Notes under the pieces: model-generated | What the model saw: the letters and a program-made list of their open reading frames with translations, nothing else | Told to the model about the DNA's origin: nothing | The model's database searches: none | Assembly (NCBI RefSeq): GCF_014654675.1 | Contig: NZ_BNBC01000033.1 | Span: 48,546-112,545, forward strand | DNA length: 64,000 nt | Direction: 5' to 3' | DNA from: Streptomyces spiralis | Lineage (GTDB): Bacteria; Actinomycetota; Actinomycetes; Streptomycetales; Streptomycetaceae | Shown here: one piece after another, positions 25,581 through 34,556 of the stretch | Numbering within the stretch: position 1 is the first letter of the stretch | Layout: the number at the start of each line of letters is the position of its first letter | Made by a program: the position numbers and the translations under genes

Positions 25581-26500
25581 CGCTGCCGGGACCATTCGCC
25601 GTCCAGCGCCCGGGCGATGCGGTTGGTGGCCAGCACGGTCGCGGCGATCGCCAGCCCGGGCAGTGCGGTCAGCCACCAGGCGTTGGCGAGGTAGTTGCGG
25701 CCGTCGGAGATCAACGTGCCCCACTCCGGGGCCGGCGGGGGAGCGCCGTAGCCGAGGAAGCTCAGGGCCGACACGGCCAGGATGGAGGAGCCGAAGTCGA
25801 GGGTGGCCAGCACGATCACCGGGCCCGCCGCATTGGGCAGCACGTGCCGGCCCAGCACCGAGTACCAGCGGGCCCCGCTCGCGCGCGACGCCTCCACGAA
25901 CACCGCCTGCCGCACCCGCAGCACCTCCGCACGCGCCACTCGAGCGAACGCGGCGACGCTGGCGATGCCGACCGCGACCGCCACCTTCACCGTGCCGTAG
26001 CCCAGCGCGGTCACCAGGGCCAGGGACATGAACAGCGCGGGGATGGCCAGCAGCACGTCGACGAAGCGCATCAGCACGTCGTCCACCCAGCGGCCCACGA
26101 ACCCGGCGACCACCCCGAGCAGCCCGCCGACCACGAACGCGACCAGCACCGCGATCAGCGTGGCCTTCAGGGACAGCTGGGCGCCATGGACGACCCGCGA
26201 GAACACATCGCGGCCCAGCTCGTCCGTGCCGAACCAGTGACTGCCGCTCGGGCCGCGGAAGTTCTGCGACGGCACGCCCCTCAGCGGGTCCTGCGAGGCG
26301 AACAGGCCGGGCCGGAACGAGGCCAGCACGACCAGCACGAGGACGACCACCGACAGCAGCAGACCCGGGCGGCGCACCACGAAGCGCAGCAGCCGCCGTA
26401 CGTCCACGCGGCGTCCCGGATCCGGCCCCCGACTCGCCTCGACCGGGCGCTCCAGTCCCGGCGCCGCCTCGGCCGGGTCGTCGACAAGGCTCTGGCTCAT
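25577..26500 (-). CDS. Peptide-type ABC transporter permease (DppC-like)
   Basis: A 307-residue inner-membrane protein. A cytosolic N-terminus precedes a first helix (RPGLLLSVVVLVLVVLASF), then the DppC signature HWFGTDELGRDVFSRVVHGA, and the EAA loop around RVARAEVLRVRQAVFVEASR. Five further helices are visible. It overlaps both neighbours by four bases and pairs with the DppB-like permease to form the channel. Confidence 0.9.
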   Translation of the reverse strand: MSQSLVDDPAEAAPGLERPVEASRGPDPGRRVDVRRLLRFVVRRPGLLLSVVVLVLVVLASFRPGLFASQDPLRGVPSQNFRGPSGSHWFGTDELGRDVFSRVVHGAQLSLKATLIAVLVAFVVGGLLGVVAGFVGRWVDDVLMRFVDVLLAIPALFMSLALVTALGYGTVKVAVAVGIASVAAFARVARAEVLRVRQAVFVEASRASGARWYSVLGRHVLPNAAGPVIVLATLDFGSSILAVSALSFLGYGAPPPAPEWGTLISDGRNYLANAWWLTALPGLAIAATVLATNRIARALDGEWSRQR

Positions 26501-27456
26501 GCGAGTGCCGCCCTTCTGTCCGAGGCCACCACGACCCGCGGGTCCAGGAGCGGATAGACCAGGTCGATGACCAGATTCGTCGTCACGAAGATCAGCGCAC
26601 CGAACACCACCACCCCTTGGACCAGCGGGATGTCCTGGGCCGTGACCGCCGCCGCGGTGACGCGGCCGAGGCCGTCGCGGGAGAACACCGTCTCGACGAC
26701 CACCGAACCGGCGATCAGCTGCCCCACCAGCAGGCCGACGACCGTCAGCGCCGGCAGGGACGCATTGCGCAGGGCGTGCCGCAGATGGACCCGCCACCGG
26801 TCGGCGCCCTTGGCCCGCGCGGTCTCCACATACGCCTGGTCCAGTGCGGTGAGCAGGCTCTTGGCGAGCACCTGGGCGACCTGCGCGCCGGTCGGCACCG
26901 CCAGCGTCAGGGCCGGCAGCACCAGCCCTTTCGGCCCGTCGTTGCCGAACGCGGGGAACCAGTGGAGCCGGAAGGAGAACGTCTCGACGAGCAGCAGTCC
27001 CACCCAGAACGTCGGGACGGACACCCCCAGCGGCGGCAGCGACAGCAGCAGCTGCCGCAGCCAGCGCTGAGCGGTGTAGGTCGCCAGCACCGCCAGACCA
27101 CCGCCGAGGACGACCGCGAGCAACAGGGCCGCCCCGGTCAACTGCAGGGTCTGCGGCAGGGCGTCGGCCAGCGTCGAGGTGACCGGGCGACCGGTGGACA
27201 CCGCGTCGCCGAAGTCCCCGCGCGCCGCCCGCCCCAGGTACTCGGCGTACTGCACCACCACCGGCTTGTCGAAGCCGTATTCGTGCCGCAGGGCGGCGAT
27301 CTGCTTCGGATCGACCTGCCCCGAGTCCATCCCGGCACCGGCCATCGCCGTGACCGGGTCGCCCGGCAGATAGTCCAGCACCAGGAACGAGACCGTGTAC
27401 GCCGCCCACAGCACGCCGACCGCCTGCGCGAGCCGTTTGATCACATAGCGGCGCAT
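26497..27456 (-). CDS. Peptide-type ABC transporter permease (DppB-like)
   Basis: A 319-residue inner-membrane protein with the DppB N-terminus MRRYVIKRLAQAVGVLWAAY, PGDPVTAMAG in the first periplasmic loop, LPPLGVSVPTFWVGLLLVET in the second helix block, and the EAA-type loop AYVETARAKGADRWRVHLRH. Six membrane segments fit. The gene begins three bases after the binding-protein stop and overlaps the next permease. Confidence 0.9.
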   Translation of the reverse strand: MRRYVIKRLAQAVGVLWAAYTVSFLVLDYLPGDPVTAMAGAGMDSGQVDPKQIAALRHEYGFDKPVVVQYAEYLGRAARGDFGDAVSTGRPVTSTLADALPQTLQLTGAALLLAVVLGGGLAVLATYTAQRWLRQLLLSLPPLGVSVPTFWVGLLLVETFSFRLHWFPAFGNDGPKGLVLPALTLAVPTGAQVAQVLAKSLLTALDQAYVETARAKGADRWRVHLRHALRNASLPALTVVGLLVGQLIAGSVVVETVFSRDGLGRVTAAAVTAQDIPLVQGVVVFGALIFVTTNLVIDLVYPLLDPRVVVASDRRAALA

Positions 27457-27459
27457 GCG

Positions 27460-29079
27460 CTAGCCGATCCAGGTGTCGTGCAGCTGGAGCCGGCTGGAGG
27501 CGTCGAAGTTCAGGGCGTGCACCCTCTTCGACACCCCCAGTTGGGTCTGGAGCTCCACGACCGGCACGTAGTAGGCGTTGTGCACGATCAACCGCTGTGC
27601 CTGGGCGATCAGTTGCTTGCGCTTGGCGGTGTCGGTGGTCGCGGCCTGCGCGGCCAGGGCCGTGTCCAGGCTGCTCGTCGGCAAGCGGTACAAGTTGGCC
27701 AGCTTCGTGGAGAAGGAGCTGCGCAGGATGTCCGGGTCGGCCCGGGTGATGTTCCCCCAGGCCGCGTCGTAGTCGCCCGACTGCAGCGTCGGCGCGAGCT
27801 GGGTGATCTGGAGCTGCCTGAGGGACACCTGGATCCCGACGGCCTTGAGCTGCTGCTGGATCAGCTCCAACGCGGGTTGGTTGGTGGCGGCGTTGGGGAC
27901 CCAGTCGATGGTGAGACCGAGCTTCTTGCCGTCCTTGGTGCGGATGCCGTCACTGCCCGGCTTCCAACCGGCCGCCTCCAGAAGGGACTTGGCCCTGGCC
28001 GCGTCGGACGTCAGGTCCGGGGCGAGGCTGGTGTAGTCGGGCGTGGTGTGCGCGAGGACGCTGGTCGCCGGCTGGGTGCCGGTCGGGAACACGGTGTCCG
28101 CAACCTGCTTCCGGTCGATGGCGTACAGGATCGCCTGGCGCACTCGCGCGTCCTTCAGGGCCGGCCGTGAGTTGTTGAGGCCGAGGCCGAACACGATGCC
28201 GGGGTTGGCCCGACGCTGGAGGGTGACCTGGCCGCCCTTGAGCGCTGCCTCGTTGGCCCTGCCGACGCTGCTGATCGCGTCCACCTGGCCGGACTGGAGA
28301 CTGCCCGCCCGTACACCCGCCTCCGGTACGACCTTGAACACCAGCTTGTCCAGGTACGCCTCGCCCTGCTTGGTCCACAGCGAGGAACCCCAGGCGTATC
28401 CGGTGCGCTTGGCGAGGGTGAGCGACTGGTTCTGCACGTACTGCTTCAGCACGAACGGCCCGGACCCGGTCACGCCGTCGCTGCACTTCTGCTGCGGGGT
28501 CTTCTTCACGCTCGCCGACGACTCGATGCCGAGCGAGTGGGTGGAGGTGGCCTGCAGGAACTGGGCGTTGGGCTGCTTGAAAGTGACCTTGACGGTGAGC
28601 GGGTCGACTACCGTGGTGCTCTTGACGCCGCTGAGATAGCCCTCGGCGAGGGTGCCGAGCGCGCCGAGCCGGGGCACCGCGTCGAAGTTGTCCTTGACCA
28701 CCTGAGCGGTCAGCTTCGACCCGTCGCTGAAGGTGACGCCCGAGCGCAGACGGAAGGTGAACGTCGTGGCGTCGGAGCTGACGTCCCAGCTCTTCGCCAG
28801 CCACGGCACGATCTTGCCGGTCTTGGGGTCCTGGTCCGTCAGGGAGTCCACGATCTGGCGCACCGAATAGATGGTCTCGTTGCTGGCGACCTGCTGCGGG
28901 TCCACGCAGCCGGCGTCCGAGCCCACCGCGAAGGTCAGGGTGCCGCCGGACCTGGGCTGCCCGGTGCCGCTGCCGGGATCGGTGCCGCTGGAGCCGCAGG
29001 CGGTCAGCAGAACACTGGTGGTGACAAGGGCGGTCAGTGCCGCCCACGGGGTGGATCTGACATCGGGGAGTGCAGTCAC
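27460..29079 (-). CDS. Peptide-type ABC transporter substrate-binding lipoprotein
   Basis: A 539-residue extracytoplasmic family 5 binding protein. The signal peptide ends in the lipobox LLTAC, so it is anchored to the outer face of the membrane. GGTLTFAVGSDAGCVDPQQV opens the mature domain, and LKDARVRQAILYAIDRKQVA near residue 300 is the family hallmark. The GTG start follows AGGAG. It is the first gene of the operon behind the SAM-IV riboswitch and leader peptide, so its ligand is probably a sulfur-containing peptide or sulfonate; the ligand itself cannot be read. Confidence 0.9.
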   Translation of the reverse strand: MTALPDVRSTPWAALTALVTTSVLLTACGSSGTDPGSGTGQPRSGGTLTFAVGSDAGCVDPQQVASNETIYSVRQIVDSLTDQDPKTGKIVPWLAKSWDVSSDATTFTFRLRSGVTFSDGSKLTAQVVKDNFDAVPRLGALGTLAEGYLSGVKSTTVVDPLTVKVTFKQPNAQFLQATSTHSLGIESSASVKKTPQQKCSDGVTGSGPFVLKQYVQNQSLTLAKRTGYAWGSSLWTKQGEAYLDKLVFKVVPEAGVRAGSLQSGQVDAISSVGRANEAALKGGQVTLQRRANPGIVFGLGLNNSRPALKDARVRQAILYAIDRKQVADTVFPTGTQPATSVLAHTTPDYTSLAPDLTSDAARAKSLLEAAGWKPGSDGIRTKDGKKLGLTIDWVPNAATNQPALELIQQQLKAVGIQVSLRQLQITQLAPTLQSGDYDAAWGNITRADPDILRSSFSTKLANLYRLPTSSLDTALAAQAATTDTAKRKQLIAQAQRLIVHNAYYVPVVELQTQLGVSKRVHALNFDASSRLQLHDTWIG

Positions 29080-29293
29080 GGAGGGCTTCTCCTACTCGTG
29101 TCACCCGGCACGGGTGCCGTGCGAGGCATGGCCGTACGTGGGTGTGTGGCCCCGGCCGGCGCGACGCCGGTGCCGGGCGAGCGCGGTGCAGACAGGGATC
29201 ACGGGGAAACAGGGCTCAAAGACAGACGAAGATCAGGCGCGGCCGGGCGCGCGACGGCAGATGCCGTACCGCGACCGGCGGCGGGAAGGTCCG

Positions 29294-29410
29294 TCAGGCC
29301 TGACAGAGACAGCTGGTCGAGCGCTTGAGGTCGATGTGGCGCCGACGCGAGAGCCGGGAGAACACGGTGGCGGCGGCGAAGTGGGTGCTGAGGTCACCAC
29401 CGTGCCGCAT
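29294..29410 (-). CDS. Sulfur-type leader peptide 1
   Basis: A 38-residue peptide with a GGAGG ribosome-binding site. It ends SRRRHIDLKRSTSCLCQA, the HIDLxR core with two cysteines that is shared by four other short ORFs in this window. It lies 31 bases after the SAM-IV riboswitch and 215 bases before the transporter operon. The role is probably translational sensing of sulfur amino-acid supply, or attenuation; inference. Confidence 0.78.
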   Translation of the reverse strand: MRHGGDLSTHFAAATVFSRLSRRRHIDLKRSTSCLCQA

Positions 29411-29440
29411 GCCGGTCCTCCACATTTCCGGCCCCGGTCA

Positions 29441-29559
29441 CGGGGCCACGCGCTTGCGGAGATCGTCGGTGATCCCGCCGGGCTTTCACCTGGAGCACCC
29501 CACCGCGCGGGAGGGGTTGCCGGTCAGCGAGCCAGGGCTTGACGCTGACACTCAATGCC
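29441..29559 (-). ncRNA. SAM-IV riboswitch 1
   Basis: Read on the minus strand, the RNA has GGCATTGAG, AGCGTCAAGCCCTGGCTCGC, TGACCGGCAACCCCTCC, GCGCGGTGGGGTGC and a 3' AAGCGCGTGG, the conserved core and pseudoknot order of the actinobacterial SAM-IV class. A 7-bp hairpin GGCCCCG-TGAC-CGGGGCC (29430-29447) overlaps its 3' end and may be the expression platform. SAM binding should lower transporter expression. Confidence 0.88.
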
Positions 29560-29566
29560 GTTCGTG

Positions 29567-29596
29567 ATCGTACGGAGGGCTCTTGCCGTACGTCAA
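29567..29596 (-). promoter_or_regulatory. Promoter of the SAM-IV/peptide transporter operon
   Basis: TTGACG (29596-29591 on the minus strand), an 18-base spacer, and TACGAT (29572-29567), ending eight bases before the riboswitch core. The transcript would start at the riboswitch. Confidence 0.65.
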
Positions 29597-29647
29597 TGCC
29601 GGAAGGCGACGCCCCGCAGGAGCAGTCGGACCGGCACCGGGTCCGGC

Positions 29648-30472
29648 TCAGGAACCGCCGCGCTCGCGGGGGATCTTCTGGCCGGCCTCGATGGCCACCG
29701 GCAGCCGGTTCTCGGCCGGGGGAAGCGGGCAGGTGGCCAGGTCCGTGTAGGCGCACGGCAGGTTCGTGGCGCGGTTGAAGTCCAGTACGACCCTACCGTC
29801 GGCGGCGGGCGGCTCCAGGGCGAGAACCCGGTTGGCGGCGTAGGTGGTGACCCCGGAGGTCGCGTCGGTGAACAGCACCATCAGACGGCCCGCGCCATGC
29901 CCGGGGAACGCGGTCAGCGACAGCGGGCGCCCGTCCAGCTCGAACTCGACCCTGCCCGGAGCGTCGTACACATGCTCAAGGCCCTCGACCGCGGCGCCCA
30001 CGGTGGTCGGCCGGGGTGTGTCGAAGGGGACGTAACGGCCCGTCACGGCCCAGCGCGGGTCGGGGGCGTAGGCCGGCGTTCCGGTGAAGGCCGTGCGCAG
30101 CGGCGCGTCCGGGTGCCGGGGGCGCACGATGTCGTGCCCGCCGCGCCTGGCGATCTCGATGACGGCGTCTCCCCAGACGGCGTCGACGCCGCCGCGTTCG
30201 GGGAGCACGCCGAAGCGGTGCTCACCGTGCACCGGCGTTCCGTCTACGACCAGTTCCTCACCGTCGTCGAGGTCTACGACGACTCCCTCGGTCCCGGTGC
30301 GCCACGCACCGGGCGCGTCCGGGAAGCGCTGGGGCCGGTCGTCGAGCCAGTGCAGGCCGGTGATCGCCAGGAACCCGTGCGGGTCGGCGAGCCGGGCCTC
30401 CTGGGCTCGGTGCCACTCCAGCCAGTTCTCGGTGAAGGCATGAAAGTCGGTCGTGGTTGCCTCGGTGGTCAT
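29648..30472 (-). CDS. DUF1684-family protein
   Basis: A 274-residue soluble protein starting MTTEATTTDFHAFTENWLEW. The N-terminal EWHRAQEARLADPHGFLAIT and the C-terminal DFNRATNLPCAYTDLATCPL (then PPAENRLPVAIEAGQK) are the two hallmarks of DUF1684, a family of unknown function with a conserved Cys near the end. It ends the monooxygenase gene block whose leader is at 34266, 70 bases after the previous stop. In Actinobacteria this family often accompanies sulfur-assimilation monooxygenases; that association is from memory. Confidence 0.85.
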   Translation of the reverse strand: MTTEATTTDFHAFTENWLEWHRAQEARLADPHGFLAITGLHWLDDRPQRFPDAPGAWRTGTEGVVVDLDDGEELVVDGTPVHGEHRFGVLPERGGVDAVWGDAVIEIARRGGHDIVRPRHPDAPLRTAFTGTPAYAPDPRWAVTGRYVPFDTPRPTTVGAAVEGLEHVYDAPGRVEFELDGRPLSLTAFPGHGAGRLMVLFTDATSGVTTYAANRVLALEPPAADGRVVLDFNRATNLPCAYTDLATCPLPPAENRLPVAIEAGQKIPRERGGS

Positions 30473-30541
30473 GGGTTCTCCTTCGTCACGGGGTGCAGGG
30501 GGGCAGAGGGCCGGTCGGGCCCGTAGGTTCGACCGGCGGGC

Positions 30542-31464
30542 TCAGTGGGCCAGTTCGCCGAGGAGTCGCCAGGTGCGTCGGCGGTCGGGTTCTCCCGCGA
30601 TCTCGGTACCCGAGAACACGACCTCGGTGGCGCCGGCGTCGCGGTATCGGCGTACCTCGGCCTCGACGGTCTTCTCGTCGCCGATCACGGCCAGGTCGGC
30701 GGCCCGCCGGCCGCCGGAGAGTTCGATGACCCGGGCGTAGGACGGGATCTGTTCGTAGAACGCGAGGCTCTCGGTGGCCTTGGCCCGTACCGCGTCCACG
30801 TCGTCGGTGACCACGCCGGGCACCAGGGCCACGATCCTGGGCGCGGGGCGGCCGGCGGCCTCGGCCGCGGAGGTCAGGGCAGGCACGATGTGCTCCGCCA
30901 GCGCGCGCGGTCCCGCCAGGTAGGGCAGGATCCCGTCCGCCAGCTCGCCGCTGACCCGCAGCGCCTGCGGCCCCATCGCGGCCACCAGCAGGGGGACGCC
31001 GCTCTCGGCGCCCGGTACCCGTGCCGGGACCGGGGTGGTCGCGGTGAGCAGCTCACCGTGGAAGTCGGCCGTGCCGGTCTCGGTCAACTGCCGCAGGGCG
31101 GTGAGGAATTCACGCAGGCGCGCGATGGGGCGTTCGAAGGGAAGGCCGAAGCCGGTCTCCGTCAGCAGTTTCGTGCCCAGGGCCAGCCCGAGGTGGTAGC
31201 GACCGTGGGTAGCGGCCTGCGCGGTCTGAGCCTGGCTGGAGACCAGCAGCGGGTGCCGGCCGAAGACGGGGATCGCGGAGGTGCCGACCTGCAGGCCGGG
31301 AACTTCCCGCCCGACGATCGCCGCGAGCTGGGGTGAGTCGCGCCGAAGGTCTGCCCGAACCAGGCCGACGTGAGAGCGAACTCGGCCGCCTCTCGGGCCA
31401 GTTGCACGGTGGCGTCGACCTGGTTCGGCGCGTCGGACGCGTTGAGCGCTACTCCAACAGTCAT
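30542..31464 (-). pseudogene. Luciferase-like (F420-type) monooxygenase with a one-base frameshift
   Basis: The N-terminus MTVGVALNASDAPNQVDATV and REAAEFALTSAWFGQTFGA is in one frame; from about 31343 the gene continues in another with QLAAIVGREVPGLQVGTSAI, YHLGLALGTKLLTETGFGLP and LVAAMGPQALRVSGELADG to the stop at 30542. Adding one G (GCG-GAC instead of GCGAC) restores a complete 307-residue TIGR03564-like F420-dependent LLM enzyme. Everything else is intact, so this is either a recent mutation or a sequencing error. Confidence 0.8.
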
Positions 31465-31568
31465 GTCAGTGAGAACGGGCGCCGGTCGAACCCGCATTCC
31501 GGTTCGTGTGTGACAGCTTCTTGTCAGTCATGTGTGCTCACTCCTGAGGGGAAGGGCCATCCCGGTAC

Positions 31569-32969
31569 TCAGCCCGCCTGCCGCCGGTCCCGCGCGGACC
31601 GGTGCGTGAGGGGGTCGCGCAGGCCGAGGTGCTCGCGCAGGGTGTTGCCGGTGTACTCGGTGCGGTAGACCCCGCGTTCCTGCAGTTCGGGGACGAGCAG
31701 GTCGACGATGTCGTCGAGGCCGTCGGGGATGAGGTACGGAGTGACGTTGAAGCCGTCGATCGCTCCGTGCCGCACGAAGTGGGCGAACTTGTCGGCCAGG
31801 CCGGACGGTGTGCCGACGTGCCCGCGCTGCGGGCCGAGCGCGATGACGGTCTCGCGCAGCGACCAGCCGTGTGCCTCCGCCTTCGCCCGCCATTCAGCCA
31901 CGACCGCGCGCGGGTCGGCGATGCGACGTGCGCCGAAGGAGCCGTCGTTCTCGGTGACGACCGGATCCTCCTTCGGCAGTGGCCCGTCGGCGTCGCGGCC
32001 GGACAGGTCGATGCCCCACAGCAGCCCCGCGATCCCCAACGCCGTGGCCGGGGTGACCTGTTGCAGACGGATCCAGCGCTTCTTCTCCCGTGCCTCCTCC
32101 TCTGTGGCACCAATGATGATCTCGGTGCCCGGCAGGATCCGCAGGTCGTCGTCGGGCCGGCCGGCGGCGCGCAGGCGGGTGCGCAGGTCCTTGGCGAAGG
32201 CCAGCGCGTCGTCGAAGTCGTTGCCGTGCGCGGAGAAGATGACGTCGGCGTTGCGAGCCGCGAAGTCGCGTCCCTCACCGGAGTCACCGGCCTGGAAGAT
32301 CACGGGGTGCCCCTGGGCGCTGCGCGGCAGGGTCGGAACGAGGTCGACGTCGAACTGCGGTCCGCGATGGCGTACTCGGCGTACGGCATCCGGCGCCGAC
32401 CATTCCCGTGCACCCGCGGAGCCGGCGATCCCTCCGTCCTCCCAGCCGTCCCACAACGCGCGGGCCACGGTGAGGAACTCCTCGGCGCGCCGGTAGCGGT
32501 CGGCGTGGTCGAGGTAGCCGCCGCGGCGGAAGTTCGCTCCGGTCCAGGCGTTGTCCGTGGTGACCACGTTCCAGCCGGCGCGGCCTTCGGAGAGCAGGTC
32601 GAGGCCGGAGAGGCGGCGGGCGAGGTCGGCGGGCTCGTTGAAGGTGGAGTTGGAGGTGGAGACCAGGCCGATCCGGCGGGTGACCGCGGCCAGTGCCGCG
32701 AGCTGGGTGATGGCGTCCGGCCGCCCGGCCACGTCGAGATCGTGGATCCTGCCGTCGACCTCGCGCAGCCGCAGGCCCTCGCCGAGGAAGAACGCGTCGA
32801 ACAGTCCCCGTTCGGCCGTCTGGGCGACCCGGCGGAAGGAGGCGGGGTCGATCTGGGAGCCGCTGTCGGGAGCGGACCAGATGGTCCAGTGGTTGACACC
32901 CTGGAAGAACACCCCGAAGTGAAGCTGGGCGTGAGGCCGGGGGACGTCGAGAGGATCGGTGCGGGTCAT
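31569..32969 (-). CDS. NtaA/SnaA/DszA-type FMN-dependent monooxygenase
   Basis: A 466-residue luciferase-like enzyme of the long NtaA subgroup, which includes nitrilotriacetate, dibenzothiophene sulfone and dimethyl sulfide monooxygenases. HFGVFFQGVNHWTIWSAPDS, LGEGLRLREVDGRIHDLDVA, SEGRAGWNVVTTDNAWTGAN and PVIFQAGDSGEGRDFAARNA are subgroup hallmarks. It is a paralogue of the enzyme at 39974 on the other arm of the island. The ATG at 32969 overlaps the previous stop. It should cleave C-S bonds with FMNH2 from the SsuE-like reductase. Confidence 0.88.
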   Translation of the reverse strand: MTRTDPLDVPRPHAQLHFGVFFQGVNHWTIWSAPDSGSQIDPASFRRVAQTAERGLFDAFFLGEGLRLREVDGRIHDLDVAGRPDAITQLAALAAVTRRIGLVSTSNSTFNEPADLARRLSGLDLLSEGRAGWNVVTTDNAWTGANFRRGGYLDHADRYRRAEEFLTVARALWDGWEDGGIAGSAGAREWSAPDAVRRVRHRGPQFDVDLVPTLPRSAQGHPVIFQAGDSGEGRDFAARNADVIFSAHGNDFDDALAFAKDLRTRLRAAGRPDDDLRILPGTEIIIGATEEEAREKKRWIRLQQVTPATALGIAGLLWGIDLSGRDADGPLPKEDPVVTENDGSFGARRIADPRAVVAEWRAKAEAHGWSLRETVIALGPQRGHVGTPSGLADKFAHFVRHGAIDGFNVTPYLIPDGLDDIVDLLVPELQERGVYRTEYTGNTLREHLGLRDPLTHRSARDRRQAG

Positions 32970-34072
32970 CGGGCGTCCTCCTGGGCGACCGCGGCAGCGG
33001 CTGCGAAGCGATTGGCGGGGCGCTCCAGGCCCAGGGTCGAGCGCAGGGACGTACCAGGCAACGGACGGGCGACGAGGCGCCGCTCGGACAGGGCCGGCAG
33101 CACGAGGCGGGAGAGGACCGGCAGGTCCTCGTCCAGCACCAGCGGGTGCAGCCGTACGCCGTCGACGTGACGACTCAACTCGACCAGCAGAGCTACCAGT
33201 TGGTCCGACGAGCCGATGTGCCGCAGCCGCCCCCGGTCGCTCCACGCCGCGTGCCGTTCCAGGTCGGTGACGCGTTCGGCTGCCGTGGCCTGCGGGGTGT
33301 CCAGCGCCACGTCGACCTCGGCGAAGACGCGGGGCGTACCGGCGGCAGCAGCGGCCGTGGCGGCCGACGCGAGGTCGCGCCCCTCGACGAGAGCGACGTC
33401 GAGCTGGGCGGCGGGAACCCGGTCCGGCCGGCCCAGGACGACAACCTGCCCCTGGGGCGGGCGCGGCACGATCGCCGGGCCCTTGACGGCATACGTCTCG
33501 CCCGTGAAGTCGATGTAGTGCAGCCGCTCGCGGTCGAGGTAGCGGCTGGTGGCCACGGACCGGATGACCGCGTCGTCCTCCCACGAGTCCCACAGGGCAC
33601 GGGCCACCTCCACGCCGTCCCGGGACTCCCGGGCCCGCGCGGCGGCGTCGGCGATCAGCGGCCGCCCCCAGGCACGGGCCGCCTCGGGACGCTCCTCCTC
33701 CGTCACCACCCATCCGGCGCGACCGGCGGAGACGTGGTCCAGGGACGCCAACTGGCTGGAGACGTGGAAGGGTTCGGCATACGTGACCGGGACGACGGGC
33801 GCGATCCCGATGGTGCTCGTGGACGCCGCGACGAAGGCCGCCCGCTCCACCGCCCCGATACGGCCCACCGGATCCGGTGAGGCGGCGGGCGGCAGCACGC
33901 CGTCATCGAGGGTGATCAGGGTGAACCCGGCGTTCTCGGCGATGGCGGCGACCCGGGCCACGCGACGCGGTGTGAGCAGCTGGTCGGGGGAGTGGGCGGC
34001 GCGGCGCCAGGCCGCGGGGTGGGCGCCGTCGCCGTCGATCTCGACGGCGAGGTGCAGGGCGGGGCCGGTCAA
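32966..34072 (-). CDS. Luciferase-like monooxygenase, first gene after leader 2
   Basis: A 368-residue LLM enzyme starting from a TTG at 34072, chosen because GGAAGGAA lies at the right distance and the sequence LTGPALHLAVEIDGDGAHPA aligns with the paralogue at 38738. Other shared parts: AAIAENAGFTLITLDDGVLP, LASLDHVSAGRAGWVVTEEE and IVPRPPQGQVVVLGRP. Compared with the paralogue it lacks about 36 residues of the central insertion. ATGA at 32966 couples it to the next enzyme. Confidence 0.83.
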   Translation of the reverse strand: MTGPALHLAVEIDGDGAHPAAWRRAAHSPDQLLTPRRVARVAAIAENAGFTLITLDDGVLPPAASPDPVGRIGAVERAAFVAASTSTIGIAPVVPVTYAEPFHVSSQLASLDHVSAGRAGWVVTEEERPEAARAWGRPLIADAAARARESRDGVEVARALWDSWEDDAVIRSVATSRYLDRERLHYIDFTGETYAVKGPAIVPRPPQGQVVVLGRPDRVPAAQLDVALVEGRDLASAATAAAAAGTPRVFAEVDVALDTPQATAAERVTDLERHAAWSDRGRLRHIGSSDQLVALLVELSRHVDGVRLHPLVLDEDLPVLSRLVLPALSERRLVARPLPGTSLRSTLGLERPANRFAAAAAVAQEDAR

Positions 34073-34149
34073 TGGGGTTCCTTCCGGGAAACACGAGGAA
34101 TCGCGGCCACAGGGCCACGAGGAGACAGCCGGCGGGACGGCCGGCAGGG

Positions 34150-34266
34150 TCAGGCGTGTACGGAAGGACAGACGGCGGAGGAGGTACGGCAGTAGTCGAC
34201 ATGCCGCCGGGTGATGAGCCGCGCACCGGTGCACGCACCGCGCGGTGCCGCGCCCAGTGCGTCCAT
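34150..34266 (-). CDS. Sulfur-type leader peptide 2
   Basis: A 38-residue peptide after GGAGG. It ends LITRRHVDYCRTSSAVCPSV-HA, carrying the RRHVD-x-x-R core and two cysteines. It lies 77 bases before the monooxygenase at 34072 and directly behind its own promoter, without a riboswitch. Confidence 0.8.
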   Translation of the reverse strand: MDALGAAPRGACTGARLITRRHVDYCRTSSAVCPSVHA

Positions 34267-34299
34267 CAAAGCCTCCACCCGTCAGGAACTTTCCCGTTC

Positions 34300-34330
34300 A
34301 ACGTACGTCGCCCGCCCCGGTGAGTGTCAA
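34300..34330 (-). promoter_or_regulatory. Minus-strand promoter for leader 2
   Basis: TTGACA (34330-34325), spacer of 19, TACGTT (34305-34300), 34 bases before the leader start. It is divergent from, and 44 bases from, the plus-strand promoter at 34375. Confidence 0.6.
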
Positions 34331-34374
34331 GGTCGAACATCACCTCGCCGGCCGTTCCACCTGCCGGACCGGCG

Positions 34375-34404
34375 TTGACAAGTGTTCGGGCCGTTGTCTT
34401 AACT
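34375..34404 (+). promoter_or_regulatory. Plus-strand promoter for SAM-IV riboswitch 2
   Basis: TTGACA (34375-34380), 18-base spacer, TTAACT (34399-34404), ending 12 bases before the riboswitch core. Confidence 0.68.
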
Positions 34405-34416
34405 ACCGCCCAGAAC

Positions 34417-34528
34417 GGTCATGAGCGTCAGCGACAAGCCCTGGCTTGCTGACCGGCAACCCTCCCATCGCGGTGGGGTGCCCCAGGTGACGACCCGACC
34501 GATGAAGCCTCGGTAAGCGCGAGGGCCC
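34417..34528 (+). ncRNA. SAM-IV riboswitch 2
   Basis: GGTCATGAGCGTCAGCGACA begins the P1/P2 region; GGCTTGCTGACCGGCAACCC, GCGGTGGGGTGCCCCAGGTG and the 3' GGTAAGCGCGAGGGCC follow in the SAM-IV order. A small hairpin GGCCC-CCA-GGGCC (34524-34536) overlaps the 3' end, in the same place as in riboswitch 1. It should repress the amino-acid-type transporter when SAM is abundant. Confidence 0.9.
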
Positions 34529-34556
34529 CCAGGGCCGGAACAGAGACGGTGACGCC

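Noticed and set aside
26617..28170. A 517-codon plus-strand frame over the ABC permease and binding-protein genes
   Set aside because: Gln/Arg/His-rich shadow with no motif; the minus strand encodes the transporter.
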